From NCBI RefSeq assembly GCF_910594005.1, contig NC_057848.1:133434155-133498154 (forward strand): a stretch of DNA of 64,000 bases. The letters run 5' to 3'. Under the pieces are notes generated by a model, which had not been told where the DNA came from, did not search any database, and worked only from the letters and a program-made list of their open reading frames with translations. Of this stretch, positions 21,715 to 33,678 are shown in pieces; positions within the stretch are counted from its first letter, which is position 1; every line of letters starts with the position of its first letter. This stretch comes from Cervus elaphus. Taxonomy: Eukaryota; Chordata; Mammalia; Artiodactyla; Cervidae. The translations under genes were made by a program, and so were the position numbers.

Positions 21715-23790
21715 TTTTCTAATGCCTTTATTGAAGTATAATTTAAATAACATAAAATTCACTGATTTTTAATGTGCAACTCAGTAGTTTTTAGTAAATT
21801 CACAGAGTTGTGCAGCCACCATTATTTAATTCCAGAACATTTCATTAGCCCAATTATATGAATTAGCAGGCACATTCTCCAGTCCACCCCACTGCCCATC
21901 CCCGGCAGCCACTAATCTGCTTTCTGTCTGGACACTTCATCTAAATGGAATCATACAATACATGGTCTTTTACTTCTGGTTTCATTCATTTAGCATAATG
22001 TTTTTTCAAGTTCAGTCATGAGGGAGCAAGTATTATACTTCATTCCTTGTTATTGCCCCATGCTATTCTACTGTATGGATAGGCTATATTTTGTTTATCC
22101 ATTCACCAGTTGATGGACATTTGGGTTGTTTCCCTGATGACTAATCAGGTCGAGCAGTTTTTTATGTGTTCACCGGCTGCTTGTATAACTTCTTTGGAGC
22201 CGTATCTATTCCTATCCATTGCTCATTTTAAAATCAGGTTATTATTTTTACTGTTGAGCCACAAGAGCACTTTATATATTCTGGATAAAATTCCTTCATT
22301 AGGATATAGGATTTGAAAATATTCTCCCAGTCTACCACCTGTATTTTCATTTTCTTAATAACATCTTTTGAAGCATAAATGGTTTTACTTTAAGGAAGTC
22401 TGATCCAAGATCATAAAGATTTATTCCTATGTTTTCTTTGAAGAGTTTTGTAGTTTTAGCTCTTCTATTTAGGTCTAAATCGACTGAGTTGATATGTGTG
22501 TATGGTGTGAGGTAAGGGTCTAAATGTGTTCTTTGGCATTTGAGTATCCAGTTGCCCTTCTACCATTTCTTTGATCTAAATGCCTGTCCTTATGGTGGTA
22601 CCACGCTGTCTTGACTACTCTGTGCCCTCAGTCACTAAGTCATGTCCAACTCTTTGTGCCCCCATGGATTATAACCTGCCAGACTCCTCTGTCCATGGGT
22701 TTCTCCCAGCAAGAATACTGGAGTGGGTTGCCATTTCCTCCTCCAGGGGATACTCCCTACCCAGGGATCGAACCCATGTCTCCTGCAAGTCTTCTGCATT
22801 GGCAGGCGAATTCTTTACTGCTGAGTCACCGGAGAGGCCCCCTTGACTACTCTAGCTTTGCACTAAGTTTTGAAATCACCAAGTACAAGTTCTCTAACTT
22901 TGTTCTTCTTTCTCAAGACTGTATTAGTGATTCTGAGTCCCTTGCATTTTGAAATAAACCTCAGAATCAGCTTGTCAATTTTAGGGAAAAAAACAGCAAG
23001 CTGGAACTTTGATATGGATTGCAGTGAATTTATAAGTCAGTTTGGGGAGAATTGCCATCTTAATAATATTGAGACTTCCAATCTATAAACATGCAATGTC
23101 TCTCCATTTTCTAAGATCCTCTTTCATTTCTGTAGGCAATGTTTTAAAGTTTTCAGCATAGAATTCTTGCTGTTTTGTTACATTTATTTCTAAGTATTTT
23201 CTTCTTTTTATGCTATTGTGAATGAGATTGTTTTCTTAATTTAATTTTTGAATTGTTTATTGTTTACAAATAAGATTTTTTTTACATTGATAGTATATCC
23301 TATGACCTTGCTTAAGGGATTTGTTAATTCTACCAGTAACTTTTGTGGATATCATAGCATTTTCTATATACTGAATTGTGCTATTTGCTAATTAAGATTG
23401 GTTTACTTCTGCCTTTTCAATCTGGATGCCTCTTACCTCTTTTCCTTGCCTTATTGCACTAAAACTTCAAGTACATGTCCAACAGGAAGGGGTAAGAGAA
23501 GAAAGACTTGCCTTGTTCCCAGTCTTTAGAGGAAAGCATTTAGTCTTGCACCATTAAGTATGATGTTATCTGTAGGGTACTTGCACAGCTTCTTTACCTG
23601 GCTGAGGATGTTTCCTTCTATTTCCAACTTGTTGAGAATGTTTTTTACTATGAATGGATTTTGGATTTTATCAAATAGCTTCCTCTGCATCTATTGAGAT
23701 AATCTTGAGGTTAGAAATTTTTCTTTTTCCTTTTGAGTGAAATAGAAGGTAGTTGTGTACCACTTTCGCTACAGCATTTGTAAGAAGAAT
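21715..23790 (-). mobile_element. L1M-type LINE, antisense, about 2 kb
   Basis: From the 3' end ('tttattgaagtataatttaa', 21731) through 3' UTR and ORF2 tail ('ccattcaccagttgatggac') back into the RT domain ('tcaaatagcttcctctgcat'). All frames are heavily broken. It is interrupted by a Bov-tA at 22622-22841. It represents 3'-terminal ORF2 of an old L1 with no intact gene. Confidence 0.75.
22622..22841 (-). mobile_element. Bov-tA SINE in L1, perfect TSD
   Basis: Reverse Bov-tA bounded by a perfect 12-bp TSD, CTTGACTACTCT, at 22610-22621 and 22842-22853. An extra 'caagtcttctgcattgg' stretch lies in the head. It clearly inserted into pre-existing L1 sequence. Confidence 0.95.
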
Positions 23791-24333
23791 GTATACTATT
23801 AAATTTGCAAATACGGCTCTCTGAGTGAGAGATGGAGGAAATTATCAAAAATCGTTAATTTATTCATGTCAGTGTACTTACTGAAAAGCTATTTGACAGA
23901 AAAGTGAAAATATGCCACTCAGCAAATCTCTTAAAAAAACATATATAATCCAGGCATCCAAGTTAATTCCACAGATTAATTTTTGTCTTATCAAAAAGTT
24001 CTACAGGAGTGGGGTGGCGGAGGCTGCCTTGGCTGTTTAGTTAAGGAAGTACAAGTTTTCACATTCAAACTGATGGAGCAAATTGACATTAATATTCCAG
24101 TTATTTTGTATAGAAACCCCTGAGTTCAGTGTAGTACAGCAAACTTTAAAAAATTATAAAACTATTAGGTAGAAACAAAACTGCAATTGCAGAAGAGATT
24201 CATACACTTTTATGCATTATACTTCAAATTTCTGCAGCTTTATTTGGAAGGCAAGCCTCACAATGTATCTGAATTATTAACCATCTGCTCTATGAGTGAC
24301 ACAATTTCAAGAGGAACTGTTTAGGCTAAACCA
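23791..24333. other. AT-rich single-copy DNA
   Basis: No gene or named repeat recognised. Confidence 0.42.
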
Positions 24334-24444
24334 GCCCAAGAATACTGGAGTGGGTAGCCTATCCCTTCTCCAGCAGATCTTCCCAACCCAGGGGGAACCC
24401 TGGGTTGCAGGCAGATTCTTAACCAGCTGAACTACCAGGGAAGC
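24334..24444 (-). mobile_element. Bov-tA fragment
   Basis: Head plus part of the body in reverse ('caagaatactggagtgggta' to 'gaactaccagggaagc'), with a deletion around 'cccagggggaaccctgggtt'. The following 24446-24530 may be an MLT1 5' scrap ('actatgcccccctaaaaaga'). Confidence 0.85.
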
Positions 24445-24627
24445 AAACATGAACTATGCCCCCCTAAAAAGATATGCAGTCCCTGGAATTTGAAGATGTA
24501 TATGATTTCCAGGATTAAACTGGGATTTCTGACCATGTGGCCATACTCTTGCTCCATATGCCTTTGAAAAATACATTATGTTTCATAAAAGTATAATAGC
24601 AAAGATGAGAACTACCAGTCATGCAAT

Positions 24628-24930
24628 AATCATTCAACAAAAATTTACTGATCATCTACTATGAACCAAGCACTGTGATGACCACCAAAAATACAACGGT
24701 AAGCAAAACAGAAACAACCCTTAAGAAACTTGCATATTAATAAGGGAGACAGATACTTAATAATTACACAAATAATTATAATTACAATAATATGTGGTAA
24801 ATGCTATAAAGAAAACATTCAGGGTACTATCATAGAGAATAATTAGGGGGACACAACTTAGTTTGGAGATGTGAGGGACATAATCCCTGAAGAACTGGTA
24901 GTTAAGATGAAATCTACAGTATAGGAGTTT
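24628..24930 (-). mobile_element. L2 LINE 3' end, antisense
   Basis: Antisense L2-like phrases: 'caacaaaaatttactgatca', 'gtggtaaatgctataaagaa'. The 3' terminus is at the left. Diverged. Confidence 0.5.
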
Positions 24931-25110
24931 CTCTGGAATATTTTTCCCTTCCTTCCATCTGACTTAACATTTCCATTCCCCTCTTTGCTCCTGGCTAAGA
25001 AGTGTAAAGGTCAGAGACAGAAAGTGTGGTTCTGTCAAAGAATTGAGAGAAGGCCAGTATGGCTAAAACTATAAAGCCTGAGTTTTGAGGAACTCCAAAA
25101 GGTAAAGAAG

Positions 25111-25182
25111 GAAAAAGAGGAGCCAGAAAAAGTTACCAAGAAGAAAGAAAAAGAGGAGCCAGGAAAAGTTACCAAGAAGAAG
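25111..25182 (+). repeat. 36-bp tandem duplication
   Basis: Two adjacent copies of a 36-bp purine-rich unit beginning GAAAAAGAGGAGCCAG (25111-25146 and 25147-25182), nearly identical. Their frames read as Lys/Glu-rich but are not part of any larger ORF. Confidence 0.85.
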
Positions 25183-25862
25183 TGACCAAGAGAATCTGGT
25201 GTCATAGAAACCAAGGGAGTGGAATATTTCTAGATTGGAGAATGATAGGCTGTATGCAATGCTATTGAGAGGTAAATTAAAATAGGACTAAAAAGTAGTC
25301 ATTGTGCTTAACAATATGGAGGACATGGTGACCTTATCAAAAGCAGTTTTGGTAGATGGTAGTCAGGCAAACGACTAGAGGGTAGTGGGCAGAAGAGTGC
25401 ATTAGTCACTATAAGGTAAGTATTGCTGTCGTAAAAATAAACTCCAAAATTGCACTGGTTTAAGATACAATTTTTTTCTCACTTATATAATGTGTACTAT
25501 GCAGATCAGCAGGGATTTCTGCCACAGTCACTCAGTTATCTGGGGTAACATCTGAAAGTTGGACCATCTATATAGTATGCACCTGCCTCAGTGGTTGTGG
25601 CACAGGAAGAAAGCATGAAATTCATTTATACAGTTTTTGGGCCATTGGCCAGACTACTCACATGGTCCCATACTGCAAAGGAACCAGAAAATGAAGCTTT
25701 CCATGGGACAAGGAGGAGAACCTGTTCAAAGAGTAAATATGGAGATCAAGTGATTTTCAATGATGATGGTGCCCAGGGTGACTGGAATTTGGGGGCTGGA
25801 GAATGGTGGGTGAGACAGTCATTGAATACAAAGAGTTCAAAGAACTGAGTAGCCATCTCTAT
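25183..25862. other. Unassigned DNA with a possible LTR-like relic
   Basis: From about 25395 the phrases 'cattagtcactataaggtaa' and 'ctgccacagtcactcagtta' recall the LTR-like family at 3.0 and 6.9 kb, but too weakly to name. No gene is supported. The 85-codon frame at 25591-25848 has no known domain. Confidence 0.3.
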
Positions 25863-26078
25863 GGGCTTCCCTGGTGGTTCAGATGTTAAAGAATCTGCCT
25901 GCAGTGTCAGAGGCCCGGATTCAATCCCTGGATCAGGAAGATTCCCTGGAGAAGGAAATGGCAACCCACTCCAGTATTCTTGCCTGGAGAAGTCCATGGA
26001 CAGAGGAAGCTGGTGAGCTACACTCCATGAGATCACAAAGAGTCAGACATGACTGAGTGACTAACATTTTCACTTTCC
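25863..26078 (+). mobile_element. Bov-tA SINE
   Basis: Full length: 'gggcttccctggtggttcag' head, 'gattcaatccctggatcagg', Bov-A body, tail 'aacattttcactttcc'. Confidence 0.93.
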
Positions 26079-26632
26079 ATGGGACTTTTAATTTACCCCC
26101 AGAATAATGGGGATGAAAATTGTGACATGGGAGCTAAAATCTTCAATAAATGAATAGGAGAGTACACTGGAGGTTAATTGATGATCCCAAGGGAAAAAGG
26201 GAGAGGATGATACACCCTCAAAAGAGATGGGAAGGGAGCAGTGGTCTAGAAGTGACAAATAAACCTAAAAGTACTTTAATTAAGCCTTCCTAAAGAAGTG
26301 TAGATCCTTTTCAATCTGTAAAATGTCAAGTTTCACATCAACTTTATCAAAAATAGATCAATGACCAGACTTAACCTAGAAATGTGAGAGTTTGTAGGAA
26401 TAAAGTTGATTAAACTAGTCTTGCTATGCTTTGGTATTCATCTCAAAATCTACATTTTTATATAGCTAAGAATCTATACTTCACTGTTGTTATTTAATTT
26501 ATTTAATTCTAAGAATGTGTGCACCTGTACCCATTTAAACTGTGATCACAAGGGCACTGCATTCCTTGTGTGAACTCACTGTTCTTATTCATTGTTGCTC
26601 TCACTCAAGAAAGATATCAGAATAGGACTTCT
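26079..26632. other. Single-copy DNA
   Basis: No gene or element recognised. Confidence 0.42.
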
Positions 26633-26771
26633 CTGGCAATCCAGTAGCTAAGACTCTGTGCTCCCAATGCAGTATGTTCCCAATGACCTCTTAATATTCA
26701 CCTCTTCCCTTCCTGGTCAGGGAAGACCTTATATGCTGCATGTTATGTCCAAAAATAAATAAATGAAAAAA
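26633..26771 (+). mobile_element. CHR-type tRNA-derived SINE, diverged
   Basis: Begins 'aggacttctctggcaatcca' and ends in 'aaaaataaataaatgaaaaa'. It has no Bov-A body. The middle is diverged, with an insertion around 26690. Confidence 0.65.
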
Positions 26772-26800
26772 ATAGAGCAGAGACATTCAAACATCAGGGA

Positions 26801-26804
<4 letters not shown>

Positions 26805-26850
<46 letters not shown>
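26805..26850. repeat. (GT)n microsatellite
   Basis: An uninterrupted GT run of about 22-23 units. Long pure dinucleotide runs are typically length-polymorphic, so this is the best marker candidate in the window. Confidence 0.97.
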
Positions 26851-26855
<5 letters not shown>

Positions 26856-27116
26856 CAGATTGCAAGGAATGCCCTTAATCTTTTTAGAATTTATAAGTAC
26901 TTCTCAAAACATTTACTCTTAAAGTATGTACTAGTAATGCATTACTTGCTTTTAAACTTACAATTAAATTAAATATATGGCCTTGATTTGTGAAGACTCT
27001 TAGCGCTATTTATCTAGAACCCTCAAACAATTCTTGTGAAACTCCTTTTGTTGTTTTTGTTGCCACGTATGAAGATGGAGTCAGATGAGGTGTGAAAATA
27101 CTACATAGGTAAGCTT

Positions 27117-27320
27117 TGTGGCTCAGCAGTAAAGAATCTGTCGGCCAACGCAGGAGACGCAGGTGACCCGGGTTCGATCCCTGGGTCAGGAAGGTCTCCT
27201 AGAGGAGGAAATGACAACCCATTCCAGTATGCTTGCTGGAAAACCCCAGGGGCAGAAGAGCCTTGTGGGCTACAGTCCATGGGGTCACAAAGAGTCGGAC
27301 ATGACTGAGAGAGCATCTGC
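27117..27320 (+). mobile_element. Bov-tA SINE
   Basis: Head 'tgtggctcagcagtaaagaa', strong B-box 'cccgggttcgatccctgggt', body to 'gactgagagagcatctgc'. A short possible TSD, AAGCTT, flanks it (27111-27116 and 27321-27326). Confidence 0.92.
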
Positions 27321-27877
27321 AAGCTTTTATAAGGGTCTCTCTGTTCTCTAGAGCTGGCCTATGTATGCCTATAGTCCATTAATTATAATTATTATTTTCT
27401 TTAACTACAATAAGACAGAGGCTTAATTTCAAAATTTGTCTTCAGACATGGTTTCTTTCAAGAAATACAGAAGTTTGGTCTGACTTTGGTCTGGCTTTTA
27501 ATTGTGTCATTTGACTGTCATTTAATTTTATTTTCATGAAAAAAAATGATGAATTTGCTTTAAAAAGAGGAAGTCCTAGGGTAGTAATAGCTTCCTGATG
27601 TTGCTATTCTCTTGGTGCCTCCCCATTCCCTGTTAGATGCCTCAACCTCATTCCCACCCCAATAAGTTCTCCATTAATCTCTCTTCTAGTTAAATTGCTT
27701 TAAAAGTGCCACTTATTCTCTGCTGGGCCCTTGACTCTGACCTTACTAAAGAATTCAAACTGTATTGAGTGTTCTCCAGTTTCTACTGACCCAGGCAGTT
27801 GGGAGCTTACAAACCAGTAATGACAGATCAAAGTGTGCTCCACAAAACACTAGTTCTGGACTGCACCTTGGTCAGGT
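27321..27877. other. Single-copy DNA
   Basis: No gene or element recognised. Confidence 0.42.
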
Positions 27878-27888
27878 CTGTGGTGCTG

Positions 27889-28180
27889 TTGTTGTTGTTC
27901 AGTCACTCAACTGTGTCCAAACCTTTGCAACCCCATGGACTGCAGCACGCCAGGCTTCCTTATCCTTCACTGTCTCCTGGAGTTTGCTCTAACTGATGTC
28001 CATTGAATTGATGATGCCATCCAACCATCTCATCCTCTGTCGCCCCTTCTCCTCCTGCCCTCCATCTTTCCCAGAATCAGCATCTTTTCCAGTAAGTTGG
28101 TTCTTCCCATCTGGTGGCCAAAGTATTGGAGCTTCAGGTTCAGCTTCAATCCTTCCAATGAATATTCAGGGTTGATTTCC
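27889..28180 (-). mobile_element. BovB LINE 3' end with perfect TSD
   Basis: About 290 bp of antisense BovB with a (GTT)-type tail, running back to 'ttcagggttgatttcc'. Bounded by a perfect 11-bp TSD, CTGTGGTGCTG, at 27878-27888 and 28181-28191. A clean 5'-truncated retrotransposition event. Confidence 0.94.
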
Positions 28181-28227
28181 CTGTGGTGCTGAGTTTCACT
28201 TAAACCTCATAAAGAACTAAGTATATG

Positions 28228-28390
28228 TGCAACTTCCCTAGTGGTCCAGTGATTAAGAATCAGCCTTGCAATGAGGAGTCTTGGGTTCGATCCCTGCTTG
28301 GGGAAGTAAGATCCCACATGCCATGGTGCAACTAAGCATGGGTGCTACAACTAAGATCTGACTCAGCTAAAGAAATAAATACTTAACAAA
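28228..28390 (+). mobile_element. CHR-type SINE with TSD
   Basis: Head 'cttccctagtggtccagtga', B-box 'gggttcgatccctgcttggg', A-rich end. Flanked by AAAGAACTAAGTATATGTG at 28211-28229 and the near-copy starting AAAGAACTAAGCATGTG at 28391. Confidence 0.82.
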
Positions 28391-30239
28391 AAAGAACTAA
28401 GCATGTGTCTCCACAGACTGGTCTTCCTTACATAGTTGCAAGGTCACTGCACACCGGTGATGTCTGCTCTTTACTATATACACAGTGGACAAAGGAGACA
28501 GATGGTGCTGGTGATGTAAAAGTCATAGCCACATGACAGATGATGGTGAGGTGGTTTGCAAAAGACAATTTTTACAACCATACATACAAGGGGGTGTTTT
28601 AGGGGGATATATTTGGGAGTATGAAGAGCTCAGTCCTATGACCCGGCCGAATCTCTCTCCAAATATTTGATAACCACCAACCAGAGCAAGTGGCCCACTG
28701 GATACTGGGGAAATTCACAATTTCTGCTCACCAAACATCCCTCCTCAGCCTGCTGTCTCCTAGTATGTTCTGCTGGGGATGTATCTTTTGCGCTTATCAC
28801 AGCAAACCACGACTTTACAAGATTTAAGTGTCAGAAGGTTCAATTCCACAGAGCCTTCGACCCAGTCCTTTGTGAGATGTTGCAAGTGCGTTGGGAAGCT
28901 GTTAAAGGTTACACAGGAAAAATAGGCAGTATGGTCAGACATAAGTGGAAAACACTGTGTTAAAGAGAATGAACCGTTTTCTGCAGAAATGCTCAGAAGG
29001 TTTGATATGCTGTGTGCATTGGTAATCTGGTGTATAGGGTTTCCTATCCTGCATGTAACAAGGAACCTTTTTGTCAAAAGCACACCCATGACACATCAGA
29101 CAACACTCTCTTATGGTTATGGAAACATGGTGGGTGATGGGGCAGCAGGGGTGGGGTGCTCTAGAAAAGAACAGTACAGTAAGCAGGTATTCAAAGGAAG
29201 AGATTCAGTCCCCATCAAACTCGCAGCTCTTTCTGAACTATTGATAGAAACAGGAGTCACTGTGAAGCTGACTGAATTGTACAGCTTATTGAATTTACTC
29301 TGAACACTTCATTTGAAATTTGGCAACATCCTTGATTGTCAGAGGTTTTTTAATCTGGTACAAAAGGTTATGGAGTAGCACTGCTGCCCAAATCTGGCAG
29401 CCCATGGAAGGTTTTTTAATTAACTTTAAAAGGTCTGTGTGAGTCCTTCACATGGCAGGATATATAAAACACCCACACCCATCACTGGAGTGAGAGAAGC
29501 AACTGGAGCTACTCCAAAGACATTTCACTAACATTTTGGGGAAGAGTGAATTTCTTGTTTTGAAATTCAAGTTTGCAAGAGATTAGATTCAAAAATAAAA
29601 TAAAGCCTTACCCACAACATGAGTTACAGGGTCAGTGGGGCCTTTATTCCAACTGGGTTGCCCTTTCAGAATCAAATCCACACTGAGCCCTTTGTTCTTT
29701 AAAGGAAGTGCTCTCCATGTATGGATGACACAGGCAAGAGAAGATCATCATGGGAGAGATTATAAGTGATGACACTGGAATACAGTGACCTTAATATTTA
29801 ACTAAATCCACTCAGTGAAAAGAAAACAGCACGAAGTCATGCTGAGCGAAGGCCAGGGACTCTCTGGCAATACAGTATAGATGCAGCGGGTGATACCAGG
29901 CTGGAAAACTTGCACAATGACCCCAGATGGGTCCTGCTTTCTCCCCTTTGCCACAGGCAGGCAGGCTCCAGTAGTCATAGGGAAGATATTCTTCCTACCT
30001 TATCCCTCCACCCTCAGAAGGCCAGTGTTGGCATTCACCAAACTGCATCATTGAGGGTGGAGGTAGAATGCTATGAAGTACAAAAAACTTCATTCTGGAA
30101 AGCCATCTAATTCAAAATTTCCAACCACTAGGCTGTGGGCTTCATGTGGGGAGAGGGAGGAGTTAAGTGAAAACTAGGAATTCATCTGTGAACTGGTTAA
30201 ATCAACTATACACTTCACACATAACATGGGCTATCAAAT
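28391..30239. other. Longest stretch without a recognised transposon (1.85 kb)
   Basis: Retains scattered CpGs ('gacccggccgaatc', 28640). It has two modest open frames (28667-28963, 98 codons; 28989-29303, 104 codons) with no recognisable domain and overlapping antisense frames. No exon structure is evident. It could hold regulatory sequence or unrecognised old repeats. Confidence 0.45.
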
Positions 30240-31755
30240 TTGTTCATTGGTTCTAATGGGAGTTTTGGGGTGGAGTCCTTATATTTTCTATATATAAATC
30301 ATGTCTTCTGCAAATAGTAACAGCTTTACTTCTTCCTTTACAATTTAGATGCTTTTTATTTCTTTTACTGGCCCAACTGCTCTCACTAGGTCTTCTGATA
30401 CTCTGTTGAATAAAAGTGGCAAGTATGGGCATCCTTATCTTGTTTCTGAGCTTATGGGAGCTTTCAGCATTGAGTCATTGAGTATAGTGTTAGCTCTTGG
30501 TATCAATCTTGGTATCAAGGCCATATATTGGCCTTGATTATGTTGCAGTGCATGTGTGCCTCTGTGCGTGCACGCTAGGTTGCTTCAGTCATGTCCAACT
30601 CTATGCGACCCTATGGACTGTAGCTCACCAGGCTCCTCTCTCCATGGGATTCTCCAGGTAAAGAATATTGGAGTGGGTTGCCATGCCCTTCTCCAGGGGT
30701 TCTTCCCCACCCAAGGATTGAACCTTCATTTCTTAAGTGTCCTGCATTGGCAGGCGGGTTCTTTACCACCAGCGCCACCTGGGAAATCTTGTTGTGGTAC
30801 ACTCCATCTATATCCACTTTGTTGAGAGTTTTCATCATAAATCAATGTTGAATGCTGTCAAATATTTTTTCTGCATCTATTGAAATAACCATATGATTTT
30901 TATCCTTCATTTTGTTTATGTGGTATCATTGATTTGCAGATGTCAAACCATTCTTGCATTCCTTGGAATAAATCCCGCTTGATCAGAGTGTATGATCCTT
31001 TTCGTGTATTGTTGAATTTGGATGGCTAATATTCTGTCAAGGATTTTTGCATCTACGTTCATTGGGGATTTTGGCCTGTAAGTTTCTTTCCTGTGTGGTG
31101 TCCTTGTTCGGTCTTAGTATCATGATTATTATGACCTTATAAACTGAATTTTAGAATGTTCCCTCTTCTTCAGTTTTTTGGAAGAATTTGAGAAGGATAG
31201 GTATTAAATCTTTGAATGTTTTGTAGCATTCACCAGCCAAGCCACCTGGTCCTGAACTTTTTTTGGGGGGTGAAACTTTTGTTTACTGACTCAATCTCCT
31301 TACTAGCAATTGGTCTGTTCAGCTTTTCTGATTTCTTCATGATTTAGTCTTGGAAGATTGTACATTTCGAGGAATTTATCCATTACTTTAGGTTGTCTAA
31401 TTTGTTTGGCGTATAATTGTTCAGAGTAGTCTCCTATGATCCTTTGTATTTCTTCGGTGTCAGTTATAATTTGTCCTCCTTCATTTCCAATTTTTTATCT
31501 GAGCCCCCTCTCTTTTTTTCTTAGTGAGTCTACCTAAAGGTTTGTCAATTTTGTTTATCTTTTTAAAGAACCATCTTTTAGTTTTATTGATCTTTCTATT
31601 GTCTTTTTGATCTCTATTTCATTTATTTCCACTCTGACCCTTATTATTTCCTTCCCTCCACTAACACTGGGCTTTATTTGTTCTTCTTTTTCTAATTCCT
31701 TTAGGTGGAAAGTTAGTTTGTTTATTCCACAAGGGCTTTCTTCAATATTCCTCAA
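30240..31755 (-). mobile_element. L1 reverse-transcriptase region, antisense
   Basis: Antisense of the L1 ORF2 RT domain. 'ttttctgcatctattgaaat', 'ccattcttgcattccttgga' and 'ggttgtctaatttgtttggc' appear in the correct reversed order. Many stops and indels; no intact catalytic frame. It is split by a Bov-tA at 30551-30787. Confidence 0.8.
30551..30787 (-). mobile_element. Bov-tA SINE in L1
   Basis: Reverse Bov-tA with tail from about 30551 and head end 'gcgccacctgggaaatc'. The L1 text resumes with 'ttgttgtggtac', partly matching 'atgttgcagtgc' on the left, a degraded TSD. Confidence 0.9.
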
Positions 31756-31970
31756 AAGGGAAGTTCTCTACATCCAATGGTAGGGTACATCATTCAGTGT
31801 TGAATTCTCATTGTTTATTGTATTGAACCAACATCCAGAATTCAGTAGTTATAAACCCCACTGTTATTAAATTTCATGGGTTTCTTGCAAACCTGTTGAC
31901 AGAATGCATCACAATCCAAGGGGCTGTCTGGAAATGTATGGAAAGAATAACTGTGCCTACTATGGCGAAA

Positions 31971-32267
31971 ATCCCTTGGACTGCAAGGAGATCAAACCAG
32001 TCAATCCTAAAGGAAATCAACCCTGAATATTCATTGAAAGGATTGACGCTGAAGCTGAAGCTCCAACACTTTGGCCACCTGATGCTGGGAAAGAAGGAGG
32101 GCAGGAGGAAAGGGGGTAACCAAGCATCCTCTTGGTTGGATGGCATCATCAACTCAATGGACATGAGTTCGAGCAAACTCCAGGAAATAGTGAAGGACAG
32201 GGAAGCCTAGCATACTGCAGTCCATAGGGTCACAAAGAGTTAGACACGACTGAGCGACTGAACAACA
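31971..32267 (+). mobile_element. BovB LINE 3' end with perfect TSD
   Basis: Sense BovB from 'tcccttggactgcaaggaga' to 'gagcgactgaacaacaa'. Bounded by a perfect 12-bp TSD, ACTATGGCGAAA, at 31959-31970 and 32268-32279. About 33 bp present in other copies is missing at 'cacctgatgctgggaaag', apparently between two GATGC repeats. Confidence 0.95.
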
Positions 32268-32279
32268 ACTATGGCGAAA

Positions 32280-32845
32280 CCCAAGACTGCCTTCCAAAGA
32301 CTTCCCAGCACTAATGAGAAAAGTTACCCTTATGCTTAATGCACCAAATAAATCATCATCTCTGGCAAACTGCTTGTGAAAGAGTGTGCTGAGGACTGCT
32401 AATTCCAAGCAGTGGTGGTTTTTGTTTAACCTGAATCAAGACATTTAGTGCTGACACAGAAAACTCCAAAGCTGTGCATCAGCAGGCTCCTTTCATAATC
32501 ACTTGAAGCTCTCCTGTAGTTATTACCAGCCCAGATCTCCAGCCCCAACTGCTATTTGCCTTCATGTAAGGAACTGCCTGATTGATTACCTAGAACAAAA
32601 TTATCCACCCTGAGATCCTTACTAATTTTCTTACATAACCAAAAGGAAGGGGTGGCCATTAAGACACCACATTACTATTTTTCCAAGGGGTTATTTGTGA
32701 TATAAAAGTGTTCAAGGGCCTGAAGTTAGATAAAAGTGAATTAAAGCCACAAAGGCAAGGAGTTGTTGAGGCAAGGCTGAAAGGCCAGCCTCCTTCACTG
32801 TCTGCAATTCCTTCTACTGGGCTCAGAGTTTATATCATTGAACAT
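32280..32845. other. Single-copy DNA
   Basis: No gene or element recognised. Confidence 0.42.
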
Positions 32846-33053
32846 GACTTGGCACAGTGGTAAAGAATCCATCTGCCCAATGCAGGAGACACAAGAGACA
32901 TGGCTTTGATCCTCAGGTCATAAAGATCTCCTGGAGGAGGAAATGGCAACCCACTCCAGTATTCTAGCCTGGAAAACTCCATAGACAGAAGAGCCTGGTG
33001 GGCTACAGTCCATGGGGTCACAAGGAGTCAGACATGACTGAGCACTCATGCAC
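32846..33053 (+). mobile_element. Bov-tA SINE
   Basis: Head 'gacttggcacagtggtaaag', diverged B-box ('tggctttgatcctcag'), full body to 'gacatgactgagcactcatg'. Confidence 0.9.
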
Positions 33054-33474
33054 TCTGGTGGCTCCACAACACTTTCTAAAACCAAGGGTGTGTAAGAAGA
33101 AATGAGTGCCATCTTACACTCAGGTTTCCTGCCTCCTTGAAACCGCAGCCCAGCTGTATTTATATTCTGTATTATAAATAAATTTCACAAATACATACTA
33201 CACAAATAAGACTATAAATGTAAGTATAGATAAACTTATAAAATATATATTATATATAAAATGGACCTCATAATAGCTCCCACCATCACTTTAAGCACAG
33301 ATGCACATGCCTCCACTTTCGAAACCAGCTGGGTTTAGCAGGTCAATTACAGACAGTTGCAAATGAAACTCTCCTGTCACCCAGAATTTTCTCTGTACCT
33401 AGGTTTAGAACAGATGCTGAATGCTAGAGGCACACTCCCACTTCGGGGCACCTGTTTGATCCTGCTGGTCTTCC
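33054..33474. other. Single-copy DNA with an AT-rich core
   Basis: 33160-33265 is almost pure A/T with short alternating TATA. The rest is unassigned. No gene. Confidence 0.45.
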
Positions 33475-33678
33475 ACCTGGAACTTACATTCCCCTAATTA
33501 TCTGCACTGCTCACCCCCTCATCTCCTTACAAACTTGGTTCCAGTGTTACCAAGGTGAAGGTTCCCCAATCACCTTATTTAACATTGCAACCCCCTCCAC
33601 CACCATTCCTGCACTCTCTATCCACCCCTCTTGCCTTACTTTTCTCCATAGCATTTACCATCTTCTAATATACTCTGT

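Noticed and set aside
27117..27190. Possible tRNA-Glu gene with a strong B-box (cccgggttcgatccc)
   Set aside because: This is the tRNA-like head of a Bov-tA SINE, continuous with a Bov-A body and lacking a foldable acceptor stem. The same holds for all other tRNA-like heads.
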